Below, piece by piece: positions 1 to 8,084 of a DNA stretch of 26,062 nucleotides (positions are counted from its first letter, which is position 1; the number at the start of each line of letters is the position of its first letter). The notes under the pieces were generated by a model. The model was given only the letters and a program-made list of their open reading frames with translations, did no database searches and was not told the DNA's origin. This DNA comes from JADLCB01 sp964398315 (GTDB lineage Bacteria; Planctomycetota; Phycisphaerae; Tepidisphaerales; Tepidisphaeraceae): the NCBI GenBank assembly GCA_964398315.1, contig CAYNMV010000060.1:1-26062 (forward strand), read 5' to 3'. A program made the translations under genes and the position numbers.

Positions 1-2
1 TG

Positions 3-80
3 CAGAGCTTCCACCTGTTCGATGAGAACCAGATGGTCATCAAGACCCAGTCGATCATCGAGGTGGTCAAGAGCGTCTAA
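3..80 (+). CDS. 3' end of an unrecognised gene (partial)
   Basis: An open frame enters from the left edge and stops with TAA at 78-80. The visible 25 residues end in HLFDENQMVIKTQ followed by SIIEVVKSV, a mixed amphipathic tail that I cannot assign to a family. A perfect 12-bp terminator hairpin begins 26 bases after the stop, which supports this being a true gene end. The function cannot be given from this fragment. Confidence 0.6.
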   Translation, partial: QSFHLFDENQMVIKTQSIIEVVKSV

Positions 81-105
81 AACGCCTGTTTCAGCGACTC
101 AAGCC

Positions 106-134
106 GCAGCCCGGGAGTTCCGCTCCCGGGCTGC
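106..134 (+). terminator. Intrinsic terminator hairpin
   Basis: A 12-bp perfect GC-rich stem (106-117 with 123-134) closes a 5-base loop and is followed by the T-containing stretch TGTCGTTCT. It lies just after the stop codon at 80 and probably ends transcription of the partial upstream gene. The T tract is weak. Confidence 0.75.
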
Positions 135-176
135 TGTCGTTCTGGAGCAGTTCTGGAGCAAGCAGGAGATGATCGA

Positions 177-386
177 ATGAGGGGCTGGAATCGCGAGGTT
201 CTCGTCTACTGCACCATCGCGGCGGTGCTGCTTCTGGTGGGCGCGGCGGTCGCCTTCCTGGCCCGCCGCTCGGGTGCTGTGGATCTGCGAATCGTGGCGA
301 TTCCCATCGTGCTCGGCTGGTTCTTGGCGGCAGGCTGGGCGATCGATGCGCTTCTGCGATCGACGAGGCACGCGCGAGCCCGGTAG
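177..386 (+). CDS. Small two-helix membrane protein, hypothetical
   Basis: This encodes 69 residues with two hydrophobic segments (about 9-29 and 38-60) separated by a short basic hinge (ARRSG), so a small inner-membrane hairpin protein is likely. An AGGAG Shine-Dalgarno (164-168) lies 8 bases before the ATG and supports the start. The C-terminus is Arg-rich (RSTRHARAR), which favours a cytoplasmic tail. It sits after a terminator and 62 bases before another small membrane ORF; the two may form a pair. No family is recognised. Confidence 0.65.
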   Translation: MRGWNREVLVYCTIAAVLLLVGAAVAFLARRSGAVDLRIVAIPIVLGWFLAAGWAIDALLRSTRHARAR

Positions 387-447
387 CAGGGTTTTGATGT
401 GCTCTCCAGGTCGACCGGCCGGGAGCCGACAAACCGGGCTTGAATCG

Positions 448-741
448 ATGACCCCTCGACACAAAGCCGCGACCGCGTGTTTCTGCGCTGCATCGCTGCT
501 GCTGATCACCGGCACCGCGCTTTGCCGCGCGGCAGCCCAGGGCGATGCCCCGTTTACCTTCGCGGTGCCGGGGCTGTTCTGCTGGGGTCTCGGGCTCTGG
601 TTCCTCGGGTGGGCGCTGTATGCCTTCCTGCCCGGCAGACGACCGGATCGACCCTATCGTGGGGAAAAACGCGGGTTTGAGGTGATCCTGCCGCCTGGCA
701 GTAATCCCGCTCCGCATGGCAGGGGAGCGAATATGACCTGA
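448..741 (+). CDS. Small membrane protein, hypothetical
   Basis: This encodes 97 residues with two hydrophobic stretches, about 9-27 (possibly a signal or first helix) and 41-62 (rich in Trp, Gly and Leu). A polar, Pro- and Gly-rich tail follows. I chose the ATG at 448 because the longer frame upstream is in the shadow of the preceding gene. No clear Shine-Dalgarno is seen, so the start is uncertain. The stop lies immediately before the convergent tRNA-Ala gene. No family is recognised, and the ORF may not be expressed. Confidence 0.45.
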   Translation: MTPRHKAATACFCAASLLLITGTALCRAAAQGDAPFTFAVPGLFCWGLGLWFLGWALYAFLPGRRPDRPYRGEKRGFEVILPPGSNPAPHGRGANMT

Positions 742-742
742 A

Positions 743-815
743 TGGAGCGTACCGGGATCGAACCGGTAACCTCCGCGTTGCAAACGCGGCGCTCTCCCAA
801 TTGAGCTAACGCCCC
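743..815 (-). tRNA. tRNA-Ala (anticodon TGC)
   Basis: The minus strand folds as a complete 73-nt cloverleaf. The acceptor GGGGCGT pairs with ACGCTCC, including the G3:U70 wobble that is the alanyl-tRNA synthetase identity element. The D-stem is GCTC/GAGC. The anticodon stem CCGCG/CGCGG carries the 7-base loop TTTGCAA with anticodon TGC. A GGTTCGATCC T-loop region and discriminator A73 are present. The 3' CCA is not encoded (the next bases are TTC), so it must be added post-transcriptionally. A TTGCGA-N17-TATGAT promoter lies directly upstream. Confidence 0.97.
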
Positions 816-828
816 GAAACCGCAGGCG

Positions 829-857
829 ATCATACGTCCGCCGGGCACGGCTCGCAA
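829..857 (-). promoter_or_regulatory. Promoter of tRNA-Ala
   Basis: On the minus strand, TTGCGA (852-857) and TATGAT (829-834) are separated by exactly 17 bases. The predicted start is a few bases before the mature tRNA 5' end at 815, as expected for a stable-RNA gene with a short leader. Confidence 0.7.
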
Positions 858-936
858 CCGGCGGCGGCCTCTGGCCATCCATTGGGTCGGCCGGCGCACC
901 GGCCCACGGGGGTGGAAACAGGCGGCCTGCCTGCGA

Positions 937-1794
937 TTATTCCGCCTTTGCCGCGTCCGCCCCCTCGCCCAACTGCGCCCAGGTAAACAGCAGCACCTGC
1001 CGGCGCTCGGTGGTGGCCATCAAACCCTCTTCCACCACAGTGACCGCCTCCATATTGGGGTGCAGGAACAGGGCGCTGAGTGATCGCGCCTCATTGACCT
1101 TCTCCAGGTCGCCATCGATCTCGAACGCCCGCGGCCCGGCAACGGTGATGATCGCCAGCCACCTGCCATCCGCGCTGATGTCCGCCCCGGTCACCGGCGC
1201 CCGCACCGGCAGGGGGCCGCGGTCGGTCAGCACGCGCACATTCCCCTCGCCCTCCAGCGGAAACGAAGCCAGCCGGGCGGGCTGGCCGGTCAGGTCCTTG
1301 GAGATGAGATAGCCGTGGCCGCCGTGGACAAACAGCGCTTCGGCATCGAATCGCTGACCGCCGGGATAGCGCAGGCGCCATGATCGGATCACCGGCAGCG
1401 GCTGATCGGCCGGCTGGTCAATCTTCGGCTCGGCCACCTGGTAGACCTGGATCTCCGGGCGATTGCGCTGATTGTTGCCGATGTCGCCAATATACAGGTG
1501 CCCGTGGTCGTCGAGGGCGATGTCCTCCCAGTCGTGGTTGATGGCCCCGATGCGCCACTCACCCAGCAGCTTGCCCGTGCGGTCGATGGCATAGATGGCC
1601 GGTGGATTGCCGCTGTCGTTATGGGTCCAGAACACGCCCGGCTGTCGTCGGCTGGCAACCAGCCCGGAGCTTTCACGAATGGGCGGGTGATCGATCCGCC
1701 CGATCTGTGCACTGGGCCCGGTGGCAGGGGCGGGGGGTTCCGCCCCCGCGGCTGTGGCCGATAGCAGTGCGATAACGATCCCGGTCCAGCGCAT
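937..1794 (-). CDS. Secreted beta-propeller-like protein, hypothetical
   Basis: This encodes 285 residues. I chose the ATG at 1794 over upstream GTG/ATG options because a GAGGAG Shine-Dalgarno (1802-1807) precedes it at 7 bases and the product then begins with a clean signal peptide (MRWTGIVIALLSATAAGAEP). The mature part has repeated strand-rich segments such as WTHNDSGNPPAIYAID, DWEDIALDDHGHLYIGDIGNN and VTGADISADGRWLAIIT, typical of a six- or seven-bladed propeller. The HNDSG and DWEDIA patterns occur in a widespread family of uncharacterised extracytoplasmic proteins. No catalytic residues can be assigned. The 212-base region to the divergent PIN/TRAM gene carries that gene's promoter. 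Confidence 0.8.
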   Translation of the reverse strand: MRWTGIVIALLSATAAGAEPPAPATGPSAQIGRIDHPPIRESSGLVASRRQPGVFWTHNDSGNPPAIYAIDRTGKLLGEWRIGAINHDWEDIALDDHGHLYIGDIGNNQRNRPEIQVYQVAEPKIDQPADQPLPVIRSWRLRYPGGQRFDAEALFVHGGHGYLISKDLTGQPARLASFPLEGEGNVRVLTDRGPLPVRAPVTGADISADGRWLAIITVAGPRAFEIDGDLEKVNEARSLSALFLHPNMEAVTVVEEGLMATTERRQVLLFTWAQLGEGADAAKAE

Positions 1795-1942
1795 CGAGCA
1801 GCTCCTCAATCTCGTGTCATTGATTTCTGTCATCGGTCGGATCGGCCTGTCCGGTTTCGTCGATTGGCCCACCCGCGCCCGGGCCAGGCCCGTTCCCGCC
1901 CACCGACATCATACGCTGCGGGCTTATCCGTAGTCTTACGGG

Positions 1943-1970
1943 TTGGATTCGCCGCGCCGTTCCTTACAAT
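1943..1970 (+). promoter_or_regulatory. Candidate sigma70-type promoter
   Basis: TTGGAT (1943-1948) and TACAAT (1965-1970) are separated by 16 bases and lie about 37 bases before the ATG at 2007 of the PIN/TRAM gene. This is assigned from sequence match only. Confidence 0.5.
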
Positions 1971-2006
1971 AGAGTGCATAGCCTTCACCACGGAAGCGGG
2001 GCGTCC

Positions 2007-3137
2007 ATGATCCTCACAGTCCTGCGAGCCTTGTTCGTCCTGCTCATCTCGGCCGTGGGCTATTTTTATGCCACGCAGACGGGAATGTGGGGTGAAAACT
2101 ACACCTGGCTGGCGATGGCAGTCGCCCTGGTGGTGGGGGTTTTCATCGTCTGCGTCGATATCCTCTCGCCGCGCAAGAAGCTGGCGGTGCTGTCGGGCAC
2201 CTTCTTCGGCCTGATCGTCGGCATCCTGATCGCCTATGCCCTGAGCTTTGTCGTGAACCTGCTGATGGAGCAGTTCATCAGCCCGCAGCTCGATGCTCGC
2301 GGCTTTGACCTGGCCGCCGGACAGCGCGAAACCATTGCCAGCTATATCAACATGCTGGTGGGCGTGACCGTCTGCTATCTGGCCATCAGCTTCATCCTCC
2401 AGACCAAGGATGATTTCCGCTTTGTCATCCCCTATGTCGAGTTCGCCAAGCAGACCAAGGGCCTGCAGCCGATCCTGCTCGACACCAGTGCCCTGATCGA
2501 TGGGCGGATCAACGACATCGCCAGCACCGGCATCTTCCAGAGCCAGTTGATCGTTCCGCGCTTCGTCCTGCGCGAGCTCCAGACCATCGCCGACAGCGCC
2601 GACCGCCTCAAGCGCGCCCGCGGCCGCCGGGGGCTGGATGTATTGGCCAAGCTGCAGGACAACAAGAAGGTTGAGGTCATCCTCTACGACTCCTCTGCCA
2701 CCGATGAGCCCGGCACAACGGATGTGGACCAGCTTCTGATGGGCCTGGCCCAGCACCTCCATGGCCGGGTGGTGACCAACGATTTCAACCTCAACAAGGT
2801 CGCGCAGCTCCGGGGGGTGGAGGTGATCAATCTGAACGATCTGGCCGCCGCCCTCAAACCGGTGGTCCTGCCCGGCGAGCGGATGAACGTGCGCCTGGTC
2901 AAGCCCGGTGAAGAGGCCGGCCAGGGTGTCGGCTACCTGGAAGATGGCACCATGGTCGTCGTCGAACAGGCCCGCCAGTACGTGAACGAGGAAGTCGAGT
3001 TCACCGTCACCAGCGTCCTTCAGACCAGCGCCGGCCGGATGATCTTCGGTCGTATCGGTCCATCCGACGGCGCAACGCGCACATCCAACCCCCGGCCCCG
3101 TGGCCGATCGGACTCAGCCGCATCCGCCAGCACGTAA
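2007..3137 (+). CDS. PIN/TRAM domain membrane protein (YacL type)
   Basis: This encodes 376 residues from the ATG at 2007; a GTG 33 bases upstream would add residues before the first helix. Four membrane segments occupy about 1-135, like Bacillus YacL. A PIN nuclease domain follows (about 155-285) with the acidic residues expected for metal-dependent RNase chemistry: D159 in LLDTSALIDGRI, E190 in LRELQ, D241 in TTDVDQ and D259 in TNDFNLNK. A TRAM-like RNA-binding beta domain occupies about 290-350 (GERMNVRLVKPGEEAGQGVGYL). The C-terminal 25 residues are Ser/Arg/Pro-rich and probably disordered. The family is membrane-anchored and presumed to act on RNA, but its substrate is unknown. It appears monocistronic. 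Confidence 0.9.
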   Translation: MILTVLRALFVLLISAVGYFYATQTGMWGENYTWLAMAVALVVGVFIVCVDILSPRKKLAVLSGTFFGLIVGILIAYALSFVVNLLMEQFISPQLDARGFDLAAGQRETIASYINMLVGVTVCYLAISFILQTKDDFRFVIPYVEFAKQTKGLQPILLDTSALIDGRINDIASTGIFQSQLIVPRFVLRELQTIADSADRLKRARGRRGLDVLAKLQDNKKVEVILYDSSATDEPGTTDVDQLLMGLAQHLHGRVVTNDFNLNKVAQLRGVEVINLNDLAAALKPVVLPGERMNVRLVKPGEEAGQGVGYLEDGTMVVVEQARQYVNEEVEFTVTSVLQTSAGRMIFGRIGPSDGATRTSNPRPRGRSDSAASAST

Positions 3138-3303
3138 GCCTTCGCGCGTATTGTCTCGCGCCTGAAGCTTGACGCAGGTCCATGCAGGCAATACCCCAGC
3201 CCGCAGCGCGGCTTGTCATCCTGTTGTGCCTGATGCCGCTCCTCCGCATCCCGTCAGGAAAATTTCGCCGTAAGGCCGCCTGGCCGCTGGTGTCACTTAG
3301 AGC

Positions 3304-3885
3304 ATGAAAACGCACAACACACCACAGGCGGCCTGGGAATGGGGACGGGATATCGTGCTGGTGGCAGCCTTGCTGGCCGGGTTGCTGAGCGCGGCGGCCC
3401 GGGGGGAAGACACTGCCCCGCCTGCCGAGCGCGCCATCCCCGCCGAGCTGGTTGGTGAGTGGATGCACGGCACCCTCTCCCCGACCACCTTCTGGGACAA
3501 GCAGACCGGCGTCTACCAGGGCAACGGCCGCAGCATGGCCTCCTACCTCATCCTCAATGCCGATGGGACGTACAAGGAGTACGTCTACATCGAGATGCGC
3601 ATGTACAACATGGTCACCACCGTCTGGACCACCCTCGAAGGGACGGTCAAGGTGGAGGGCAAGTCGATCCAATTCACCCCCACCAGGGGCCACTATAAAA
3701 CCGCCGGCACCCGCACCATCGACCGCCCGATCGAGGAAAGCGAACTGCCCGAGAAGGCCAGGACCTGCACCTGGCGCCTCGAAAAAAGTGAGCGGGATGG
3801 CAAGCAGCACCTGATCTTCCCCTTCGACGATGGCAGCCGCTTCGACTACACTCCGCAGAAGACCGAAGCGGACGCTTCGCGCTGA
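3304..3885 (+). CDS. Small secreted protein, lipocalin-like, hypothetical
   Basis: This encodes 193 residues with an N-terminal hydrophobic segment (about 17-33, VLVAALLAGLLSAAARGE) preceded by a fairly long polar stretch, consistent with a signal peptide or anchor. The mature part alternates short strands (ELVGEWMHG, SYLILNADGTYKEYVYI, VWTTLEGTVKVEGKSIQFTP), the pattern of small calycin/lipocalin-like beta barrels with an opening GxW motif. No Shine-Dalgarno is visible before the ATG. It ends only 20 bases from the convergent CDF gene. No specific function can be given. Confidence 0.75.
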   Translation: MKTHNTPQAAWEWGRDIVLVAALLAGLLSAAARGEDTAPPAERAIPAELVGEWMHGTLSPTTFWDKQTGVYQGNGRSMASYLILNADGTYKEYVYIEMRMYNMVTTVWTTLEGTVKVEGKSIQFTPTRGHYKTAGTRTIDRPIEESELPEKARTCTWRLEKSERDGKQHLIFPFDDGSRFDYTPQKTEADASR

Positions 3886-3905
3886 TCGGTGGCAAGCCCG
3901 CAGGA

Positions 3906-4808
3906 TCACATCCACGCCGGATCGGCGGTGAAGTCAATGGTGAGCCAGGTCTTGGGCCAGGTGGCATCGAGGCGGCGGGCGATTTCGTGGCGGATGTCAT
4001 CAACCGCCGTCACCGACTCGATATGCCAGTCGGCCGGCACCAGGATGTGGATTTCGACAAAGCGCCCGCGCCCCACCTGGGCGACATGGCTGGTGTAGCT
4101 CAGGAAGCCGTGCTCCCGGATCACCTCATCCATCACCCCGCGCACGCGCTGGTCGAGATCCTCCGGGGCCACCTCCAGCACGTGCCGCACGGTCAGCAGC
4201 AGCGTCTTCAGCGGCATCGGCAGCAGCGCCAGCGACATGAACAGCAGCACCGCCGGATCGACATAAGGTACCCAGCGGTGGTATCCGTGGCGTCCCAGCA
4301 GCACCGCGATGGCGTACGCCACCAGCAGCGCCAGGCTCAGGAAGCCGCCCAGCAGCCAACTGCGGTAGTCCACCTCCAGCAGGATCGACTTCTGCCGGCG
4401 GGCCAGCCGGCGCATGTAGATAGCCATCACGATCCCGATGATGAACATGATCCCGGCCCAGACCATCCCCGGCCCGTAGGCAACGGCATGCCCGCCGCCC
4501 AGCAGCCCCTGTACGGCGTTGATGGCGGCGTAAAAACAGGCCGTCACCAGGATGGCGCTCTCGATCGCCCCGGCCAGCGGCTCCAGGTGCCAGTAGCCGT
4601 ATTGAAAGCGGCGGGACGGCTCGCGCACCAGCAGCCGTGATACCACCAGCGCCCCGATCGTCAGGATCACATCGACGAAGCTGTACATGCCGTCGAACGT
4701 GATCGCCCGTGATCCCATCAGCAGGCCGGCCGCAAACGCGATCAGCCCGGTTGCGGCGGTGATCGTGAGCGAGAGCTTGAGCGCGCGTTGTTCCTGTATC
4801 GGCCCCAA
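3906..4808 (-). CDS. Cation diffusion facilitator transporter (COG3965-like)
   Basis: This encodes 300 residues starting at a TTG; a GGGAG Shine-Dalgarno lies about 10 bases upstream and no ATG lies nearby in frame. Six membrane helices span about 10-210, followed by a cytoplasmic ferredoxin-like domain (about 210-300) typical of CDF metal/proton antiporters. The canonical helix 2 and helix 5 metal motifs are altered. YSFVD (Y42, D46) replaces H/DxxxD, and DYRSW (D147, W151) replaces HxxxD. This resembles the COG3965 branch as I recall it (FDG.YS and the ..GWL helix). Metal specificity cannot be read from sequence. It is divergent from fliM. Confidence 0.85.
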   Translation of the reverse strand: MGPIQEQRALKLSLTITAATGLIAFAAGLLMGSRAITFDGMYSFVDVILTIGALVVSRLLVREPSRRFQYGYWHLEPLAGAIESAILVTACFYAAINAVQGLLGGGHAVAYGPGMVWAGIMFIIGIVMAIYMRRLARRQKSILLEVDYRSWLLGGFLSLALLVAYAIAVLLGRHGYHRWVPYVDPAVLLFMSLALLPMPLKTLLLTVRHVLEVAPEDLDQRVRGVMDEVIREHGFLSYTSHVAQVGRGRFVEIHILVPADWHIESVTAVDDIRHEIARRLDATWPKTWLTIDFTADPAWM

Positions 4809-5126
4809 GTTGTTTTGTCTCCCGGGGTTGCAAATCGATCCGCCGCACCCGCGCCATCGCCCTGCGGGAAAGGGTCCAACGTCAGAATGGATGAGCGGGC
4901 ATCATAGAACAACGCCTCATTCGCTGGAATGGTTGCTGTTGTGTATCGCGCTGCCGGCGGCCGGCGAAGCAACGTTGCGATAAAGGCGATTGCGCGTGGT
5001 ATCACACATCAGGCCTGGCCGATCCAGGGCGTGCCCCCGCGTGGCGGCATGGGATGCCATCTGGCTCGGCTGTAGATTTTCCGCCGACACGTCCGATAAT
5101 GGGGATGTGGCAGGGAGGCCGCCGGC
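4809..5126. other. Intergenic region between divergent CDF gene and fliM
   Basis: These 318 bases hold no supported ORF. A GATAAT (5095-5100) with a weak TAGATT 16 bases upstream (5073-5078) could be the fliM promoter. A GGGAGG Shine-Dalgarno (5113-5118) precedes the GTG start of fliM by 8 bases. No clear promoter for the CDF gene was found, and no sigma54 or sigma28 flagellar promoter was recognised. Confidence 0.4.
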
Positions 5127-6176
5127 GTGAGTGATGTACTGGATCAATCTGAAGTCGATGCGCTGCTGGCCGCAGTGGATAGCGGGCAGGTGCAGTCTGA
5201 GGCCCATGCGCCCCATTCCCCGCACCAGGTGTTCAGCGCCCGCGGGCGGGCCAACGTTGAGGTGCAGGTCTACGACTTCAAGCGGCCGGAGCGCGTCTCC
5301 AAGGACCAGATGCGCGCCCTCGAAGCCCTGCATGAAGGGTTCGGGCGGAACTTCGGCGCGGCCCTCTCCGGCTACCTGCGCACGATCATCGAGGTGTCGG
5401 TTGCCCATATCGAGCAGTTGACCTACTCGGAGTTCATCCACTCGCTGCCCAACCCCACCTGCTTCAACCTGCTTAAGAGCGACCAGCTTGATGGACAGCT
5501 CTGCCTCGAGATCAGCCCGCTGATCATCTATCCGATCATCGACCGTCTGCTGGGCGGATCCAACGCGGATCTGTTCATCCCCCAGCGGCCGCTGACACAG
5601 ATCGAACAGCGCCTGGTGCAGCGCATCACCGACCGGGCGACGCACCACCTGAGCGAGGCGTGGAGCAACCTGACCCCGGTGACCTTCGAGCTGCACGATT
5701 TCGAATCCAATCCGCAGCTCGTGCAGATCGTGCCGCCCAACGAAACGGTGGTGGTGGTGGGTTTTGAGCTGAAGCTGGGCAATCGCGCCGGGACGATGAG
5801 CCTGTGCATCCCGTACAACGTGATCGAGCCGATCATGGGTGTGCTGGCAGCGCAGAACTGGTTCAGCTACCAGAAGAAGGGGAACCAGGAAGACAGCCAG
5901 CGCAAGCTGGGCCAGACGCTGAGCCGGGCCAAGGTTGAAGCCCGGGCGATCCTGGCGCAGACCACCATCAAGCTGAGTGAACTGCTGAGCCTCCAGGTGG
6001 GCGACATCATCACCACCGAGAAAAACTCCACCGCCGATGTGCTGCTTCAGGTGGAAGGGCGCAACAAGTTCCTGGGCCAGCTTGGCCAGTACCGCGGCAG
6101 CCGCGCTGTCCGCATCACCCGCCTGTCGGCCGATTCATCCATCGGCGCGGTCATCGAGCCGGCTCACTCCCGCTGA
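5127..6176 (+). CDS. fliM: Flagellar motor switch protein FliM
   Basis: This encodes 349 residues from a GTG with GGGAGG 8 bases upstream, a usual FliM length. The N-terminus VLDQSEVDALLAAV is the FliM CheY-P-binding motif. It is followed by a linker, the YDFKRPERVSKDQ signature at about 49-60, and the CheC-like middle domain with LLGGSNADLF at about 141-150. The C-terminal SpoA/FliN-type beta domain (about 265-335) holds LSELLSLQVGDIITTEKN. FliM forms the C-ring with FliG and FliN and sets rotation direction on CheY-P binding. No other flagellar gene lies in the window, so here fliM is detached from a flagellar operon. Confidence 0.97.
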   Translation: MSDVLDQSEVDALLAAVDSGQVQSEAHAPHSPHQVFSARGRANVEVQVYDFKRPERVSKDQMRALEALHEGFGRNFGAALSGYLRTIIEVSVAHIEQLTYSEFIHSLPNPTCFNLLKSDQLDGQLCLEISPLIIYPIIDRLLGGSNADLFIPQRPLTQIEQRLVQRITDRATHHLSEAWSNLTPVTFELHDFESNPQLVQIVPPNETVVVVGFELKLGNRAGTMSLCIPYNVIEPIMGVLAAQNWFSYQKKGNQEDSQRKLGQTLSRAKVEARAILAQTTIKLSELLSLQVGDIITTEKNSTADVLLQVEGRNKFLGQLGQYRGSRAVRITRLSADSSIGAVIEPAHSR

Positions 6177-6235
6177 GCCCCGCGGCCCGGATGCAGCACA
6201 GAGCACCTTGCCGTTCCGGATTGAGCCGATCTCTT

Positions 6236-6264
6236 TTGACACGATCCTGCGCCTTTGCGAGAAT
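6236..6264 (+). promoter_or_regulatory. Strong sigma70-type promoter
   Basis: A perfect TTGACA (6236-6241) is followed after 17 bases by GAGAAT (6259-6264). It lies 37 bases before the ATG at 6302 of the WD40-like gene, giving a leader of roughly 30 bases. Confidence 0.65.
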
Positions 6265-6301
6265 CGACCCGGATCGTTAATTCTTTCTGCTTGGGGCCGC
6301 C

Positions 6302-6853
6302 ATGAACAAAGTGAGCTGGAGACGGGTCGGCATCATGCTGGGTGTCGTCGTGTGGTCGACCGCGCAGGTTGCCACAGCGCAGCCGGCGACTCCCGATACA
6401 ACGGACGCGGTAGTCTGGGGCGACGATCCCGGCGCTGCGGGCGACGCAGTCAGCAAACCGGTGATCCCGGTGCGCAATGCGCAGGATCTGATCCTCCCAC
6501 CGGCTGCCAGTCCCACCATCCTGATCGGCAACGCGGTATGGGACCGCACCACCGGCCGGGAGACCGGCATCACCCTGGCCGGCGCGGCCCGGAAAAATGA
6601 ACTGGCCTATGAGCGCAATCGACCCCACGCGATCAGCCCCGATGGCAAGCTGTTTGCCGCCTTCCCCAAGGATGGGCCCAAGAACACGGTCCGCGTCTGG
6701 TCACTGGAGACGGGGCAACAGGTCTGTGATTTTGTTCATCCCAATGCCGAGAAGGCCACGCTCCCCTGGCTGGAATTTGCCGACAATGGCCGCCTTCTCA
6801 TCGGCCAGGCCGATCCGCGTGCGCTGATTTCCTGTGATCTGGAAAGCCGGCAG
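6302..6853 (+). CDS. Secreted WD40-like protein, N-terminal part (cut by gap)
   Basis: This 184-codon segment runs from the ATG into the assembly gap. A signal peptide is evident (MNKVSWRRVGIMLGVVVW then STAQVATA with an AxA-type cleavage before QPATP). Downstream, AISPDGKLFAAFPKDGPK followed by NTVRVWSLETGQQVCDF is a WD40-like blade (SPDG ... VWSLETG). A second blade, LEFADNGRLLIGQADPRALIS, follows. The TTGACA promoter at 6236 serves it. It is almost certainly the same gene as the segment at 6954-7892; the frames differ only because the 100 N are a placeholder of unknown true length. The product is probably an exported propeller protein of unknown role. Confidence 0.8.
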
Positions 6854-6953
6854 NNNNNNNNNNNNNNNNNNNNNNNNNNNNNNNNNNNNNNNNNNNNNNN
6901 NNNNNNNNNNNNNNNNNNNNNNNNNNNNNNNNNNNNNNNNNNNNNNNNNNNNN
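6854..6953. other. Assembly gap (100 N)
   Basis: Exactly 100 N, the conventional size for a scaffold gap of unknown length. CCGGCAG occurs at both gap edges, and the right edge is extremely GC-rich (GGCGCGGGCCGCCGCGCCGC), which may explain why the assembly broke here. Confidence 0.99.
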
Positions 6954-7892
6954 CCGGCAGCCCGTGGCGCGGGCCGCCGCGCCGCCGCGCGCGGCCCTGA
7001 TGTGGATGCGATCTTCCTGCTGGCCTGGACCAAGGCCCTGGCGTTCAGGCCCGATGGCCGCGAACTGGTCGGCATCTTCAGTCACCAGTACCCGCGGATG
7101 ATCATCTGGAACACCGCCGGCAAGATCGTGGCGGATGAGCGGCTGCCGAGCGTACTGAGCGGCGCTGACGAGGGCATCTCGTGGCGGCCCGATGGCAGCG
7201 GTTTCCTCCTGAGTGAACGCTATCTCTACGACCGCGGCCACAAGATGATCGTCTGGATTCCTGACTTGATCCGGCTCGGGGATCGACCCAGGGCGCACTT
7301 CGTCGACAATGACCACGTCGGGGCCATCATCGGCAACGAGTATCGCGTGCTGAAGATTCCGCAGGAGCGCATCAACGCCTCGCTGAAGGCAATGGCCTCC
7401 AACGCCCCGGCGATCCTCCGGCCCGGCGGAGAGATCAAGCTGGAGGTGAAAAACGATGCGGGCAGCGATGTACCGGATGCCCGCACGGTGATCGCCGAGC
7501 GCCTGCAGGCTGTCCTGGGGGTCTACGACATCAAGATCACCGACACCGCCACGACGGTGCTGACCGTGAAGATTACCGAGACGCGCGGCGACCCGCTCAA
7601 GATTGTCGAGAAGTCTTCTCCCTGGGACCGTCAGGGCACCGATACTGGCCGAACCATGCGTGTCTACTCCGCGAAGGGCACCGCCGAACTGCGTGCTCCC
7701 GGCCGGGCCGAGCCGGTCTGGAGCTACGACGTCCAGGCCACCTCGAGCACCAGCTACACCGGCGAGATCACCGATGCCACCGTCCGCGAGAGCATGCTGA
7801 AAGGCCTGGCATCCCAGGTTGTGGATGTCGGATGGCCGGGCTATATCCCCGCCGATGAGAACCTGTCCTGGCTGCCGGTGGTGGGAGAGTAA
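6954..7892 (+). CDS. Secreted WD40-like protein, C-terminal part (cut by gap)
   Basis: This 312-residue segment follows the gap and ends at TAA 7890-7892. Its first half continues the propeller: LAFRPDGRELVGIFSHQ and ISWRPDGSGFLLSERY have the RPDG turn of WD40-like blades, with MIIWNTAGK and MIVWIPDL closing strands. The second half (about 140-312 of this fragment) is a separate alpha/beta domain. It contains a GGEIKLEVKNDAGSDVPDARTVI-type strand-helix unit and a conserved-looking C-terminal YIPADENLSWLPVV, which I cannot assign. Read with the 6302-6853 fragment it is one exported protein of more than 490 residues. The Ala/Arg-rich start next to the gap is low-complexity. Confidence 0.8.
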   Translation, partial: PAARGAGRRAAARGPDVDAIFLLAWTKALAFRPDGRELVGIFSHQYPRMIIWNTAGKIVADERLPSVLSGADEGISWRPDGSGFLLSERYLYDRGHKMIVWIPDLIRLGDRPRAHFVDNDHVGAIIGNEYRVLKIPQERINASLKAMASNAPAILRPGGEIKLEVKNDAGSDVPDARTVIAERLQAVLGVYDIKITDTATTVLTVKITETRGDPLKIVEKSSPWDRQGTDTGRTMRVYSAKGTAELRAPGRAEPVWSYDVQATSSTSYTGEITDATVRESMLKGLASQVVDVGWPGYIPADENLSWLPVVGE

Positions 7893-8084
7893 GTGGTGGG
7901 CGATGCCTCTCGTGCACATGGGCGCATTCGACTTCACCTGGCAATGGCACACACCTCACCCCCAGGTGCCCCGCGTCTTTGAATACGGTATACGTGCGGC
8001 TGGAATTCGTATATCAAGGCCGGTTTGCCGGGATGCTGAAGGCATCCGGGTTGGTCGCCGGCCTGCTTTTTGCCGCACGCGCAC

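Noticed and set aside
91..882. 263-aa minus-strand ORF
   Set aside because: Arg/Pro/Ser-rich composition typical of GC-rich antisense frames, and it overlaps the tRNA and two small plus-strand genes with better support.
654..899. 81-aa minus-strand ORF containing QLGERRVCNAEVTGSIPVRS
   Set aside because: This is the well-known false translation of a tRNA gene; it covers tRNA-Ala on the same strand.
1830..2762. 310-aa minus-strand ORF overlapping the PIN/TRAM gene
   Set aside because: Antisense shadow; the plus frame encodes a clear PIN/TRAM domain.
5061..5090. Sigma54-type promoter before fliM (TGGCTCG...)
   Set aside because: The -24 element is partly matched but there is no GC dinucleotide at -12 with correct spacing.
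6834..7000. True frameshift between the two WD40-like fragments
   Set aside because: The frame difference spans a 100-N placeholder of unknown real length and so carries no information.
7935..8015. Short inverted repeats (CACCTGG/CCAGGTG and TATACG/CGTATA) between the WD40-like and glycosyltransferase genes
   Set aside because: Arms of 6-7 bp with long loops and no T tract; too weak to call a terminator or operator.
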